From: Nitrosotalea sp.
GTDB taxonomy: Archaea; Thermoproteota; Nitrososphaeria; Nitrososphaerales; Nitrosopumilaceae
Length of the DNA: 64,000 bases
Direction: 5' to 3'
NCBI GenBank assembly: GCA_023252235.1
Contig: JAHEXH010000003.1
Location: forward strand, 1 to 64,000
Shown piece after piece: positions 54,025 through 63,316 of the stretch (position 1 is the first letter of the stretch; each line of letters begins with the position of its first letter). A program made the translations under genes and the position numbers. The notes beneath the pieces are model-generated. The model did no database searches. It had not been told where the DNA came from and saw only the letters and a program-made list of their open reading frames with translations.

Positions 54025-55113
54025 TTGAGAAAAATATTGCTTGTTTTAACTGGATTTATTCTATTTCCACTGTATAATTCCGTATGGGCAATCACTGACC
54101 TTGACACACTTGGTAGTCCGGATGTTGTAATATCATCAAACTCTGGACCGCCTGGAACAGAAATAACTATCACTGTATCGCATATTCCAGACATATCTAA
54201 AACAAGTTATCCGTACCCTGATCTCTACATTTATCTACCATTTTCACAGCCCTTTGGTACTCCTTTAGCAAGTCATTGTGGAGGTCAAGACTGTTTTCCA
54301 ATTTATAGACACGATGATGCACTAAATCACGATTTTGCTGACAGGACTATAACATTTTCATTACCTAGCACAAACAACCCTAAACCTATTTTTCTTAATG
54401 GTATGGAGAATGCCATATGCGATATAGTGATAAATGGCAAAGTTGTTGAACGATTTTCTACTTTGTGTAATACAAAAGACGAACCTCAAGGCTCGTATCA
54501 AATCAAACTTGCCTGGGCACTTGAGAGCGACCTTTCACAAACCTATGTTGTAAAGACAATCCCGTTTATTGTGACCCCTGCTGGACTATCTTCATCTTCT
54601 ACTCCTGTTGCAGACAATGGTGATACATTGTTAAAAAAATATCAAAATGGAACCATCAGCCAAGCTAAATTTTATGCTGAGCTCAAATCAAAAGATTGGA
54701 CTGATGAGCAGATAAGACAAGCGCTTGCAGTGATAGGAAAACTTCCACATCAAATGGGTGTTCCAGGTCCTGACAACAAATTGTCTTTTTCTCAAGTCAA
54801 CTCTTCTGTTGATTCTAGTAATACCACAGAGTCTAGTATTAAAAAAATAGAGCCCACACCTCCAGTAATAAAATCTTACATCAATGCTAGTACATCTACC
54901 CTTGAACAAAAACCTGACAATAGTTCTCACACGTCAATACATACAGCAGCATTAACGGTTCAATCCGTACAAACTGATTCAACAATTACACCACCTCAAA
55001 ATAATTTTACTTGGAATGGCATCATAATTGGATTATCTATTTCAGCTGCGGTAATAATGGCTGGTGTTGTAATTTTTGTAAAAACTCAAAGAGGTAAGAC
55101 AAATGCCAGATAA
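54025..55113 (+). CDS. Secreted, C-terminally anchored surface protein
   Basis: The 362-residue protein has a signal peptide (cleavage likely after VWA near 22) and a beta-rich outer domain (about 28-190) with several cysteines (CGGQDCF, AICDIV, LCNTK). A short helical segment like a SHOCT module (KYQNGTISQAKFYAELK), a Ser/Thr-rich stalk and a C-terminal membrane helix (about 332-353) follow. It starts at TTG, the only start before the signal peptide. It overlaps the next gene by 11 nt. Function unknown. Confidence 0.75.
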   Translation: MRKILLVLTGFILFPLYNSVWAITDLDTLGSPDVVISSNSGPPGTEITITVSHIPDISKTSYPYPDLYIYLPFSQPFGTPLASHCGGQDCFPIYRHDDALNHDFADRTITFSLPSTNNPKPIFLNGMENAICDIVINGKVVERFSTLCNTKDEPQGSYQIKLAWALESDLSQTYVVKTIPFIVTPAGLSSSSTPVADNGDTLLKKYQNGTISQAKFYAELKSKDWTDEQIRQALAVIGKLPHQMGVPGPDNKLSFSQVNSSVDSSNTTESSIKKIEPTPPVIKSYINASTSTLEQKPDNSSHTSIHTAALTVQSVQTDSTITPPQNNFTWNGIIIGLSISAAVIMAGVVIFVKTQRGKTNAR

Positions 55114-55786
55114 ATTATGTAGAACATGTGGAGGAGACCTCATCAAATGGTCTACCTGCACTGAATGCAGAAAAATCACACAAAGAATATGCACAATATG
55201 CAACGCGAAAACATTGGAAGATTTTCATCTTCATCATATCTCCATGGTACAATATTCGATGTTAGAGACAAAAAATACGCTTGCTACCGTTCAGAATTAT
55301 CATGATGTATCAGATGTACAAAAACCTCGAAAAAGTCGTCGTGATAAGAGGCACTTGAGTGTCATACCTGTTGTATTTGGCATTGTGGTGGGAATGATTG
55401 TTTTAGGCATGTCTGGTGTAACTTATCTCAAGTCTTCTTACAATCACGAGTCAACTACTCCTCTTGTAATCACATCGTCTGAGATGCCACAAGTGTTTCA
55501 AATGGTACAGGAAACAAATCCTGTAGATGTGTCACATTCTAGTAATGATGTAAAACCTACCTATAGCAACTGTCTTGGAATTGCAAATGGTGTTGATTTG
55601 ACAGTTACATGTCCTACCGAATATGGTTACGTCTACAAGGCAGTCATAGAAATACCGGCTGAATTAATTTCTCAATTTGAGAATAAAGTATTTAGCTTGA
55701 GAAACATATCCATAACAGAACATGTGGATTCCATATCCATACAATATGAAAAAAGAATGTATGAATCTAAATTTTTTCTAGGTTAG
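55103..55786 (+). CDS. Zinc-ribbon protein with one membrane helix
   Basis: The 227-residue protein has an N-terminal cytosolic zinc-binding part of paired CxxC motifs (CRTCGGD, CTECRK, CTICNAK, then HLHH), a membrane helix (about 90-112), and a beta-rich outer domain with two cysteines (C154 and C170 by count, approximate). It overlaps the preceding surface-protein gene, so the two probably act together, perhaps with the zinc part inside and the rest outside the cell. Confidence 0.75.
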   Translation: MPDKLCRTCGGDLIKWSTCTECRKITQRICTICNAKTLEDFHLHHISMVQYSMLETKNTLATVQNYHDVSDVQKPRKSRRDKRHLSVIPVVFGIVVGMIVLGMSGVTYLKSSYNHESTTPLVITSSEMPQVFQMVQETNPVDVSHSSNDVKPTYSNCLGIANGVDLTVTCPTEYGYVYKAVIEIPAELISQFENKVFSLRNISITEHVDSISIQYEKRMYESKFFLG

Positions 55787-55859
55787 TTCTACGCCATTTA
55801 GGGGAATCACTAGTCAGTTTAGTTCTCTTTAAAAAATAAATAAAAAAAGAATAAAGATT

Positions 55860-56195
55860 TTAGAAAATCTTACTTACTTCCATTTTGTTTTTTGCATACA
55901 TTACTAACCAATTATCGACTTGGTATCTGTAATCACCTTCTTGAAAACCAATGTGTATTTTCATTCCATTAGTTTTGTAAAAGGTTACTTCACACTGCTT
56001 ACTTCTAAGTCGAAGTACTTGATTCTCTGTTGGTGCCCATTCTCCAATCGGATTCCATTCTATTGCAACAACTGTGTCCAAGTTGCATCTGATTAGCTTA
56101 TAACCAGAGGGACACGTTATTCCAGTATTTTCTTTTGTTGGAGAAAGAAGCAACCCCTTATCCTTTAGTTCTCGCATTCCTTCTAATGTTTCCAT
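55860..56195 (-). CDS. Hypothetical protein, 111 aa
   Basis: A soluble protein with GITCPSGYKLIRCNLDTVVAIEW and a later VTFYKTNGMKIHIGFQEGDY, suggesting a small beta barrel. I do not recognise the family. It is followed downstream by a T-rich region. Confidence 0.6.
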   Translation of the reverse strand: METLEGMRELKDKGLLLSPTKENTGITCPSGYKLIRCNLDTVVAIEWNPIGEWAPTENQVLRLRSKQCEVTFYKTNGMKIHIGFQEGDYRYQVDNWLVMYAKNKMEVSKIF

Positions 56196-56270
56196 GTCAA
56201 TTAGTTTACCATTTTTTATATTAGTCTCGCGGATATTTTTGTCAGTTTTATGGACAGATTTGTCAATGGA

Positions 56271-56618
56271 TCAAAATTCAGAAATCAGTGCTGCGAATTC
56301 TCTTCCTTTACTTGTAAGTATTATGCCAACTTTACCTTCTTCAATCACTGACTCAACAAGGTATTTTTTCTCAAGCCAATCTAGATGTTTTAAGAGTCTA
56401 GTATACTGAATATTGGCTTCTTGTGATAAGCTAGTCTTTTTTATGCAATTTTTCTCCAGCATTACATGTATGATGCGTGATAGTATTTTCAAACTGGGTT
56501 TAAATTTAATTTTAATTTCTGCACTATATTCCAAATTTTGGTTAGAAGCTGTACGGTACAACAGATTATGTACCGGACATTTTCTATTTAAGGGATCCGT
56601 ATGTATGATGCCATACAC
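56271..56618 (-). CDS. Winged-helix transcriptional regulator
   Basis: Residues about 40-115 form a winged helix: LKILSRIIHVMLEKN, then KTSLSQEANIQYTRLLKHLDWLEKKYL (recognition helix) and the wing ESVIEEGKVGIILTSKGREF. This is a common thaumarchaeal regulator type. The first about 38 residues look non-conserved, so the true start may be later. Target unknown. Confidence 0.75.
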   Translation of the reverse strand: MYGIIHTDPLNRKCPVHNLLYRTASNQNLEYSAEIKIKFKPSLKILSRIIHVMLEKNCIKKTSLSQEANIQYTRLLKHLDWLEKKYLVESVIEEGKVGIILTSKGREFAALISEF

Positions 56619-56898
56619 TACTGGAAAACTATAGAAAATATTTCTATTAAATACTACAGGATGGGATCAGTTCGGTAAGACTCATACCATTACAAGAATA
56701 ATTTTCAGGATCATTTAGGGGAATTGTTAGTTGGTTTAATGTTCCTCTTTGACGTAGATGATTGATTTTAGTTCGAGTTTGGGGTCTAAGTGCCGATATA
56801 GGTTCGATTTTGAGATTTATTTCTATCATTTTGCCTGGTTGAGACAATGTCAAACTATCGATAAATAACTAAAGTAAGGGAATTAAACTAAAAGGTGA

Positions 56899-56971
56899 AG
56901 GCCCTTGAGGGGAATCGAACCCCTGTCCGGGGATCCACAGTCCCCTATACTCGCCACTGTACTACAAGGGC
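56899..56971 (-). tRNA. tRNA-His (GTG)
   Basis: Read leftward, the acceptor stem pairs fully, including the extra G(-1):C73 pair that marks tRNA-His. The anticodon stem GGGGA/TCCCC holds loop CTGTGGA with anticodon GTG. The T loop is TTCGATT. No intron. Confidence 0.95.
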
Positions 56972-57075
56972 CACATAAGGAAAATCTTTGTCAATCCAGT
57001 ATTAATCTTAACTCAACGAGTCAGAATCTAGCTTTTAGTATATCAGACGTTTATTTTTACTGTAATCAGGGAATT

Positions 57076-58128
57076 TTATGGGTTAATAATTCCTCTACCG
57101 ATTATTTTTCCTTCTTTTAGCATTGTTAATGCTTCTGTTGCCTGATTGAGTTTGAACTTGTTTGAGATCATTGGTTTGATTACTCCTCTGCTAGCAAGGG
57201 AAATCAATTCAATCATATCATTCATAGAACCAGTATATGATCCCATCAACTTGTATGCCCTAGTAGGCATAGTTACAAGATTTAGCTGCAAAGAACCACC
57301 AAATAGTCCTACAAGAACAACACGTGCTCTGCGTCTTAGTATTTGCATATCAGTCTCTACGGACTTTGTAGCGTTAACAAAGTCGATTACGGCATCAGCA
57401 CCCAAGTTACCTGTTAATTCCATTATAGCTTTTACAGGATCTTCCTTGGAGGAATTAATTACAATATCTGCACCACTCTGTTTTGCCACTTTTAATTTAT
57501 CATCATTAACATCTAGTGAAATTATTCTTGCACCGCTAATTGCTTTAGCCAATTGAATTCCCATCAATCCAAGTCCTCCAGCACCAACAATCACTACATT
57601 GTCATTTGGATTTAGTTGAGCAGTCTTAATTGCACCATAAGCTGTAAGTGCAGAACATGACAAAGGTGCACATACATCGGTTTCCATATCATTTATTTTT
57701 GCAAGATATTTGTAACTTGGAACGAGAACATATTCTGCATAACCACCATCATTGTAAACACCCAGAGATCTTGGCTTGTCACAAAGATTTTCCTCACCTA
57801 CTCTGCAAGCTGGACACAAACCTTCACCTATCCAAGGAAAGACTAGAACCTTCTCATTTTTTGTAAATCCTTCTACTTCATCACCCATGCTCTCTACTAC
57901 TCCTGCTACTTCATGTCCAGGAGTCAATGGATATTTTACACCCCTATCAGTTGTTTTCATGAATGAACCTGCAGGTCCCTCATATCCACCATCCCAGAGG
58001 TGTATATCACTATGACATACACCGGCAGATTCTACTTTGATGAGAACTTGTGATCCTTTAGGTTTTGGAGTTTCAAGAGATTGAATTTCTAGAGGTTCTT
58101 TTACTTTAATTATTCTAGCAGCATTCAT
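57076..58128 (-). CDS. Zinc-dependent alcohol dehydrogenase (MDR family)
   Basis: The 350-residue protein has the catalytic zinc site (C38 in GVCHSD, H in PGHEVAG), the structural zinc cysteines in CPACRVGEENLC, and the NAD(P)-binding loop VGAGGLGLMG. It resembles the archaeal ADH of Sulfolobus type. In autotrophic thaumarchaea related enzymes reduce semialdehydes, but the substrate here cannot be read from the sequence. Confidence 0.93.
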   Translation of the reverse strand: MNAARIIKVKEPLEIQSLETPKPKGSQVLIKVESAGVCHSDIHLWDGGYEGPAGSFMKTTDRGVKYPLTPGHEVAGVVESMGDEVEGFTKNEKVLVFPWIGEGLCPACRVGEENLCDKPRSLGVYNDGGYAEYVLVPSYKYLAKINDMETDVCAPLSCSALTAYGAIKTAQLNPNDNVVIVGAGGLGLMGIQLAKAISGARIISLDVNDDKLKVAKQSGADIVINSSKEDPVKAIMELTGNLGADAVIDFVNATKSVETDMQILRRRARVVLVGLFGGSLQLNLVTMPTRAYKLMGSYTGSMNDMIELISLASRGVIKPMISNKFKLNQATEALTMLKEGKIIGRGIINP

Positions 58129-58292
58129 GCTGTGCGTTATCAGTATGTAATATAAGATAGTTTTGTGAGAAATGTCGTATAATCAATAACTAATCTATGA
58201 TATTCATATTTTGAAATTTGCTAAAAGTTAGCAGACATCCCTTCTGAAAATCATGCGTAAGTTTATTAGCAACAAAAAAACAATCCGGACTC

Positions 58293-58421
58293 ATGAAGTT
58301 CAGATGGTGGTATGTTGCCATGGGAATATCAGCAGCACTAGTCTTTGGGAGTATGTTATACCTAGGCACTATATTGTGTGTTCCAATGTCAAATAATCCA
58401 TGTGTGTCACTTTGGAAATAA
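58293..58421 (+). CDS. 42-aa single-helix membrane microprotein
   Basis: The peptide starts MKFRWWYVAMG and has one clear membrane helix (about 6-29), then a short tail with two cysteines (C31 and C38). A TATA-like GTTTATTA is centred about 28 nt before the ATG, as expected for a leaderless gene. It lies alone before taw1. Function unknown. Confidence 0.55.
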   Translation: MKFRWWYVAMGISAALVFGSMLYLGTILCVPMSNNPCVSLWK

Positions 58422-58432
58422 CACGCCTTAGA

Positions 58433-58445
58433 TTTAATTAAAACC
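58433..58445 (+). promoter_or_regulatory. TATA-like element of taw1
   Basis: TTTAATTAAAACC is centred about 25 nt before the ATG at 58463. Confidence 0.5.
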
Positions 58446-58462
58446 GTCGCTAAAAATCGGGC

Positions 58463-59491
58463 ATGAGTTGTTCTGGGGAAACAGTTGAAGTTTCAGATGA
58501 TTTTATCCAGATCAAGCCAATGATTCTCAATCAGCTAAAGAAAGCAAAGTACGGAGTCTCAGATCATGGAACTGTAGAATTATGTCATTGGACAAAAAAA
58601 TCATTCAAAGATGACGGTCAGTGTTACAAGCACAAGTTCTATGGAATTTCAACTCACAGATGTATGGAATTCTCACCAGCCGGAATGTTTTGTGAAAATA
58701 GATGCGTTTACTGCTGGAGACCAATGGAGTTTTACAGCTCTTTGGAGATGCCATCTGATAAAGTTGCACCTCCTGAGTTAATCATGTCTAATCTGATGGA
58801 GGAGCGCAAAAAGTTGATCATGGGTCATTACGGAGATCCAAAAAGCAACAAAGAAAAACTAGACGAGTCACTCCTTCCTAGCCATTACGCCATTTCACTA
58901 TCAGGAGAACCTACCATGTATCCGCAATTGCCTGAACTTATCAAATATCTAAAGAAACTCCCTGCTACAAAATCAATATTCCTTGTAACTAACGGTCAAG
59001 AACCGGAAATGTTGCAAAGACTCAGAGATGAAGATGCATTACCAACACAATTGTATCTTTCAACAAATGCCCCAAATGCAGAAATATTTAGCCTAGTAAA
59101 CAGACCAAAATACAAAGATGCTTGGGATAGATGGAATACAAGTCTTGAATTACTTGCAGAACTTGATACAAGAACAGTATTACGATTTACTTTGATTAAA
59201 GACTACAATGTTGATGAAAAATTAATTCCAGAATATGTAAAGTTGATAAATCACGCTAATGCGCATTTCATAGAATTAAAATCATACATGCATGTTGGCA
59301 GATCAAGAAATAGGTTAGAATATTCAAACTCCCCAGACATGTTAGAAATAAGATATTTTTCAAATCAACTTGTAAAACAAAGTGGAGTGTATTCAATCAT
59401 GGATGAAAGTGAAATGTCAAGAATTGTTGTTCTTCAGAATCAGAAAAGATTCATTGATCGTGTAATTTCCTCTTATTCAAATACCAATTAG
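58463..59491 (+). CDS. taw1: tRNA 4-demethylwyosine synthase (TYW1/Taw1)
   Basis: Taw1 is a radical SAM enzyme that makes the tricyclic base of wyosine next to the anticodon of tRNA-Phe. The 342-residue protein carries C77-ENR-C81-VY-C84 for the [4Fe-4S]/SAM cluster. Additional N-terminal cysteines (C41, C54, C67) probably include ligands of the second cluster. YAISLSGEPTMYPQLPELI and HFIELKSYMHVG are family motifs. The 3' end overlaps the convergent rdgB by 41 nt. Confidence 0.94.
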   Translation: MSCSGETVEVSDDFIQIKPMILNQLKKAKYGVSDHGTVELCHWTKKSFKDDGQCYKHKFYGISTHRCMEFSPAGMFCENRCVYCWRPMEFYSSLEMPSDKVAPPELIMSNLMEERKKLIMGHYGDPKSNKEKLDESLLPSHYAISLSGEPTMYPQLPELIKYLKKLPATKSIFLVTNGQEPEMLQRLRDEDALPTQLYLSTNAPNAEIFSLVNRPKYKDAWDRWNTSLELLAELDTRTVLRFTLIKDYNVDEKLIPEYVKLINHANAHFIELKSYMHVGRSRNRLEYSNSPDMLEIRYFSNQLVKQSGVYSIMDESEMSRIVVLQNQKRFIDRVISSYSNTN

Positions 59492-60014
59492 CAAATTTCT
59501 TCAATGCAAGATATCTGTGGGATATTTGATTTTTTTCCACAAGCTGAGAATAGGATTGGTTTTTTCCATGAGGAATAAAGATAGGATCAAATCCCCATTT
59601 CACACCTTGTTCTTTTTTTGATATTGTTCCCTCCACGTTTGCACTAAAAAGGTGCACATCACCATCTCTTTCACAATATGCTATAATTGATCGGAATAAT
59701 GCATTCCTAGGACGTGATACTAATCGTAAGAGTCCTTTGTTGCCAATCGTATTAAACACAAATGATGAGTACGGTCCAGGAAAACCATTCAATGATTTTA
59801 TGAAAAGACCATCATCTTCTACAATCACAGGTTTTGAACAAATGGAAAATGCATGTATGGCTTTATGTCTTGCAATTTCTTCTAAATTGTCTGCTTGAAT
59901 TTCTTGAAGAGTAGATTTTAGAAATTTCATTTTTAATCCAAATTTGGATGTTATATTTTTTGCCTCCTCAAATTTATTCTTGTTTGAGCTGGCAAAGAAT
60001 AAACTAGACGACAT
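59451..60014 (-). CDS. rdgB: XTP/dITP diphosphatase (RdgB/HAM1 family)
   Basis: The house-cleaning enzyme hydrolyses ITP and XTP. The 187-residue protein shows FASSNKNKFEEAKNI at the start, VIVEDDGLFIKSLNGFPGPYS (about 65-85), and GVKWGFDPIFIPHG, then SHRYLALKKF at the end. It overlaps bud32 by 11 nt. Confidence 0.94.
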   Translation of the reverse strand: MSSSLFFASSNKNKFEEAKNITSKFGLKMKFLKSTLQEIQADNLEEIARHKAIHAFSICSKPVIVEDDGLFIKSLNGFPGPYSSFVFNTIGNKGLLRLVSRPRNALFRSIIAYCERDGDVHLFSANVEGTISKKEQGVKWGFDPIFIPHGKNQSYSQLVEKNQISHRYLALKKFANWYLNKRKLHDQ

Positions 60015-60624
60015 TTGCGTATCTGCCCCTTTTTTCTATCACCAAAACTTGGTTGATGATTTTTTCTGTTATATTTTTTCCAAGTATCTTTTGATATCCT
60101 AGTATGAATAAAGCCCACGCATCGTCTACAATTTGAGCATGGGCACTGTTCAGGACTTCCTTGAATAAACGGAGATCAATTGCATAATCATCAATCTTAT
60201 CGGTTTTTTGTGAAAGTCCAAAATCAAGTATTACCAATCCTTTTTGAGTGAGAATAAAATTTGAAGTGGTCAAGTCTCCGTGCATAACACCATTCTTATG
60301 AAGAATTCCAACTATTCTGCCAATTTCTTTGCATGTTCTTATGATTTGTGTTGCAGGAAGATCTCGAATTAATTTACCATGAATGAACTGAAGATACATC
60401 TCACATTTTTTCTCATCCACAAAATAAACGAGTGGCGTAGGGATTCCAAAGGATTTAACTTCAGAGATCATTTTTGACTCTCTTATTGTTCTCAGCGTTC
60501 TTATTCTAATATCAAGAGAATGAATTCTATAGTCTTTCTTTTTTCTGATTTTTAAAATAGAGTTTTGACCATTCCAAGATGCAGTATAGATATCAGCTTC
60601 TGCACCTTTTTTGAGTAGTTTCAA
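60004..60624 (-). CDS. bud32: Bud32, KEOPS complex kinase/ATPase
   Basis: The 206-residue RIO-like small kinase has KKGAEADIYTASW, the catalytic loop GVMHGDLTTSNFIL (HGD with N), and VILDFGLSQ (DFG). It partners Kae1 in making t6A37 on ANN-decoding tRNAs. Kae1 is encoded at 61069-62052, separate rather than fused as in some archaea. Confidence 0.95.
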   Translation of the reverse strand: MKLLKKGAEADIYTASWNGQNSILKIRKKKDYRIHSLDIRIRTLRTIRESKMISEVKSFGIPTPLVYFVDEKKCEMYLQFIHGKLIRDLPATQIIRTCKEIGRIVGILHKNGVMHGDLTTSNFILTQKGLVILDFGLSQKTDKIDDYAIDLRLFKEVLNSAHAQIVDDAWALFILGYQKILGKNITEKIINQVLVIEKRGRYANVV

Positions 60625-60748
60625 TGAAAACTATTAGAGTCAAACATAATTTAAGTCACAATCATTTCATTTTACAAAATAGTTTTTGAGATAAAATTTA
60701 TGATTCTTCAAATATACAATTATAACATCGGATACAAGAAGAAACCAT

Positions 60749-61072
60749 ATGGAACCAGACGAGAAGCGCATAATGCAAGAGGATTGTTCTGAAGACTCTC
60801 TAGGTCCAGGTATTCTTACGCTAACAAATAAGAGAATTGCCTTTGATAAGACAGAAGGAAGAATAATTGATTTTTCAAAGAAATTTGGAAAAACAGTTCT
60901 TGAGGCCAATCTCAATCAGATAACAGAGGTTGCAAAAGAAGGTAGATTGATAAAAAAAGTAAGAATAAAAATAAAAACAGATGAAAATGAAAAAACCTAC
61001 AAGTTTGGAGTATATAATACAGGCAAATGGGAAAAAGAAGTAAAAGAATCTATTTCCAAATATTTACCCTAG
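60749..61072 (+). CDS. Small PH/GRAM-like domain protein
   Basis: The 107-residue protein reads like a single PH-like beta barrel: GPGILTLTNKRIAF, then DFSKKFGKTVLEANLNQITEV, KVRIKIKTD, TYKFGVYN and a closing helix KEVKESISKYL. Such domains bind membranes or peptides. It sits on the opposite strand between bud32 and kae1, converging with kae1 (4-nt overlap). No named family certain. Confidence 0.75.
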   Translation: MEPDEKRIMQEDCSEDSLGPGILTLTNKRIAFDKTEGRIIDFSKKFGKTVLEANLNQITEVAKEGRLIKKVRIKIKTDENEKTYKFGVYNTGKWEKEVKESISKYLP

Positions 61073-62052
61073 TAAAGAACTTCAATATTATCTAATCTCC
61101 ATGACTGTTTTACAAAAGTATCTTCCAGATTTGTTCCCATCTTTTTTGATGACTCTAATAATCCAACCCAAGATATTTGAGAACCGCAATCTCCGGCATA
61201 TTCTTTTGGAGCCACAAAAAACTTGCAGTTATGTCTTTTGCATATACTTGAAAGTATGTCAGACAATCTCTTGTTTGCGGCAACTCCTCCAACAACCAAG
61301 AGTTCTGTTTTTCCAGTAAATGAGAGAGCTCTTTCGGTAGCTTCCCCTATCATAGAAAATGCAGTTTCTTGCAATGAAAAGCAAGTGGACTCAATGCCCT
61401 TTGGAATTATTCTTTTTGTTGCAGACAAGAGACCGGAAAATGACACATCATTTCCTTTTACGACATAAGGTAATGGAAGATATTCTTTTGATTTGGATGC
61501 AAGTTCTTCCATCTTTGGACCGCAAGGTGATGCAAATCCGGCATATCTTCCAATCTGATCTAGTAATTGTCCCAAAGTAATATCTAGAGTTTCGCCAAAA
61601 ACTCTCCATTTCTTTGAAAGAAATGCCAAGATCATTGTATGTCCTCCTGAAACAAGCAATACCAAAGGATCTTTTGCACCAGTCAGCATTTTTCCAAGTT
61701 CGATATGACCTAGTGCATGATTTACAGGATATATCGGAATATCATAATACGAAGCTAAAGATCTGGCTACCACCGCACCAATTCTCAAACACGGTCCAAG
61801 ACCTGGGCCTGCTGCATAACAGACAATATCAAGATCATTGATTTTTACATTGGCTTTTTTAAGACACTCCGAAAGAACTTCTGGAGAATTTTCTGCATGG
61901 TGACGTGATGCTTCTCGTGGATGAATTCCTTCTCCTTCTGGAGGTCTGTAGATCTTTCGTATATCAGAGAGAATTGTACCTTGTTTTCCCTTTTTTTCTA
62001 TTACTGCACATGAAAATGTATGAGCAGTGCTTTCTATCCCAAGACTAAGCAT
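61069..62052 (-). CDS. kae1: Kae1, tRNA N6-adenosine threonylcarbamoyltransferase
   Basis: Kae1 is the catalytic subunit of KEOPS. The 327-residue ASKHA-fold protein has GIESTAHTFS at the start, HPREASRHHAEN, the metal-binding H112 and H116 in NHALGHIELG, LLVSGGHTMIL, the VGGVAANKRL loop and GDCGSQISW with the Asp ligand. It starts next to ychF (1-nt gap) and is probably co-transcribed with it. Confidence 0.97.
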   Translation of the reverse strand: MLSLGIESTAHTFSCAVIEKKGKQGTILSDIRKIYRPPEGEGIHPREASRHHAENSPEVLSECLKKANVKINDLDIVCYAAGPGLGPCLRIGAVVARSLASYYDIPIYPVNHALGHIELGKMLTGAKDPLVLLVSGGHTMILAFLSKKWRVFGETLDITLGQLLDQIGRYAGFASPCGPKMEELASKSKEYLPLPYVVKGNDVSFSGLLSATKRIIPKGIESTCFSLQETAFSMIGEATERALSFTGKTELLVVGGVAANKRLSDILSSICKRHNCKFFVAPKEYAGDCGSQISWVGLLESSKKMGTNLEDTFVKQSWRLDNIEVLY

Positions 62053-62053
62053 T

Positions 62054-63247
62054 CTATCCCCTACTTAGAGTAGATACAATTTTCAAAACATCTCCATTTT
62101 TGAGTTGATGTTCTGCTCCTACCCTTTGTTTTGTTTTTGCATCAATAGCAAAAAGAAAACCATTTGCAAGATCTTGGTGTATGGATTTTGCCAAGTCTCG
62201 GGCAGTAGCGCCTTGTCGTAAGAGTTTTGCATCAGGTAGCACTTCTCCATTTTTATTAGATAATTTTGTTTCATCTTCTACTGGAAATATCGTAATTAAT
62301 TTTAGAAGATCAAAACATGCGGAATCAAGAATCTGTTGAACGCCTGTTCCACCCAATTTGGATACAACTTTTTCTGCTAGATCAAGTGCATTTTTCTGTT
62401 GAGGGTTTAGATTAATTCCATCTTTTATTTTGAAAGATTTTTCGCCTGGAAGGTATTCTATTATTCCATTCTTTGCTGCTTTTCTTAAAAGAAGTTCCGT
62501 TTCTGCACTACATGCAATAGTTGGATGTATTTTTTTAAATTCATCCAGTATACTGAGATCATGACAAAGATCAGATTTATTTGCAGCTATTATGATCGGT
62601 TTTGTTCGTTTTCTAAGCGTCTTGACAAATGAAAGAAGTTCATCTTCACTCCAATCATGAGGTTTCTTTGAATGTAAATTCAAGTTATGAATTACAGACT
62701 CTACATCATATTCGTCTATTCCAAGTCCGCTAAATCTTTGTGCAATGGCTTGAATTACCTTACCACTTTTACTTTCTAATTCTCTAGTAAGCTTTTGCCA
62801 TTCTCTTTGAAGTATTTGTTGCATCCATTGATCAAATTCTTCTTCAACAAATTTAACATCTTCAAGTGGATTATGAGTTCCAGTTGGCACGGATTGACCT
62901 TGTATGTCTGTAGAACCTGATGCGTCTACTACATGGATTAATACCTCAGATGTTCTTGCATCATCCAAGAATTTGTTACCAAGACCTTTTCCTTCATGAG
63001 CTCCAGGAACCAGACCTGCAACATCTACTAGCTTTACTGCAATATACCTGATTCCATCAATACATAGTGGATGATCGTGATTTATGGCAAAATGTTTGCA
63101 CGCACAGTTAGTTTTCACATAAGCAATTCCTACATTTGGTTCAATAGTTGTAAATGGATAATTTCCAATCTGAGTGGCTGTCTGAGTAGCAGCTGAAAAA
63201 AATGTTGATTTTCCAACATTGGTTTTTCCTAGAAGACCAATTTGCAT
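62054..63247 (-). CDS. YchF/Obg-like GTPase with TGS domain
   Basis: The 397-residue protein has the P-loop GLLGKTNVGKSTFFSAA, switch region FTTIEPNVGIAYV, G3 VDVAGLVPGAHEGKGLG, and G4 as ANKSDLC. The NKxD form indicates guanine specificity, unlike bacterial YchF (NxxE). A cysteine/histidine patch in NCACKHFAINHDHPLC (about 47-62) may bind metal. The C-terminal TGS domain contains the GATARDLAKSIHQDL segment. It is likely ribosome-associated. Confidence 0.9.
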   Translation of the reverse strand: MQIGLLGKTNVGKSTFFSAATQTATQIGNYPFTTIEPNVGIAYVKTNCACKHFAINHDHPLCIDGIRYIAVKLVDVAGLVPGAHEGKGLGNKFLDDARTSEVLIHVVDASGSTDIQGQSVPTGTHNPLEDVKFVEEEFDQWMQQILQREWQKLTRELESKSGKVIQAIAQRFSGLGIDEYDVESVIHNLNLHSKKPHDWSEDELLSFVKTLRKRTKPIIIAANKSDLCHDLSILDEFKKIHPTIACSAETELLLRKAAKNGIIEYLPGEKSFKIKDGINLNPQQKNALDLAEKVVSKLGGTGVQQILDSACFDLLKLITIFPVEDETKLSNKNGEVLPDAKLLRQGATARDLAKSIHQDLANGFLFAIDAKTKQRVGAEHQLKNGDVLKIVSTLSRG

Positions 63248-63316
63248 GAAAATTAATCAAAGATATGCTCTTATTAGTATTCCAAAAGTGTTTAATTTCA
63301 TTCCATTTCAGGATAC

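Noticed and set aside
56647-56853. Leftward 68-codon open frame
   Set aside because: It is built over the degenerate intergenic repeats; the similar region near 55800 is full of stops in the same phase, so the frame is probably fortuitous.
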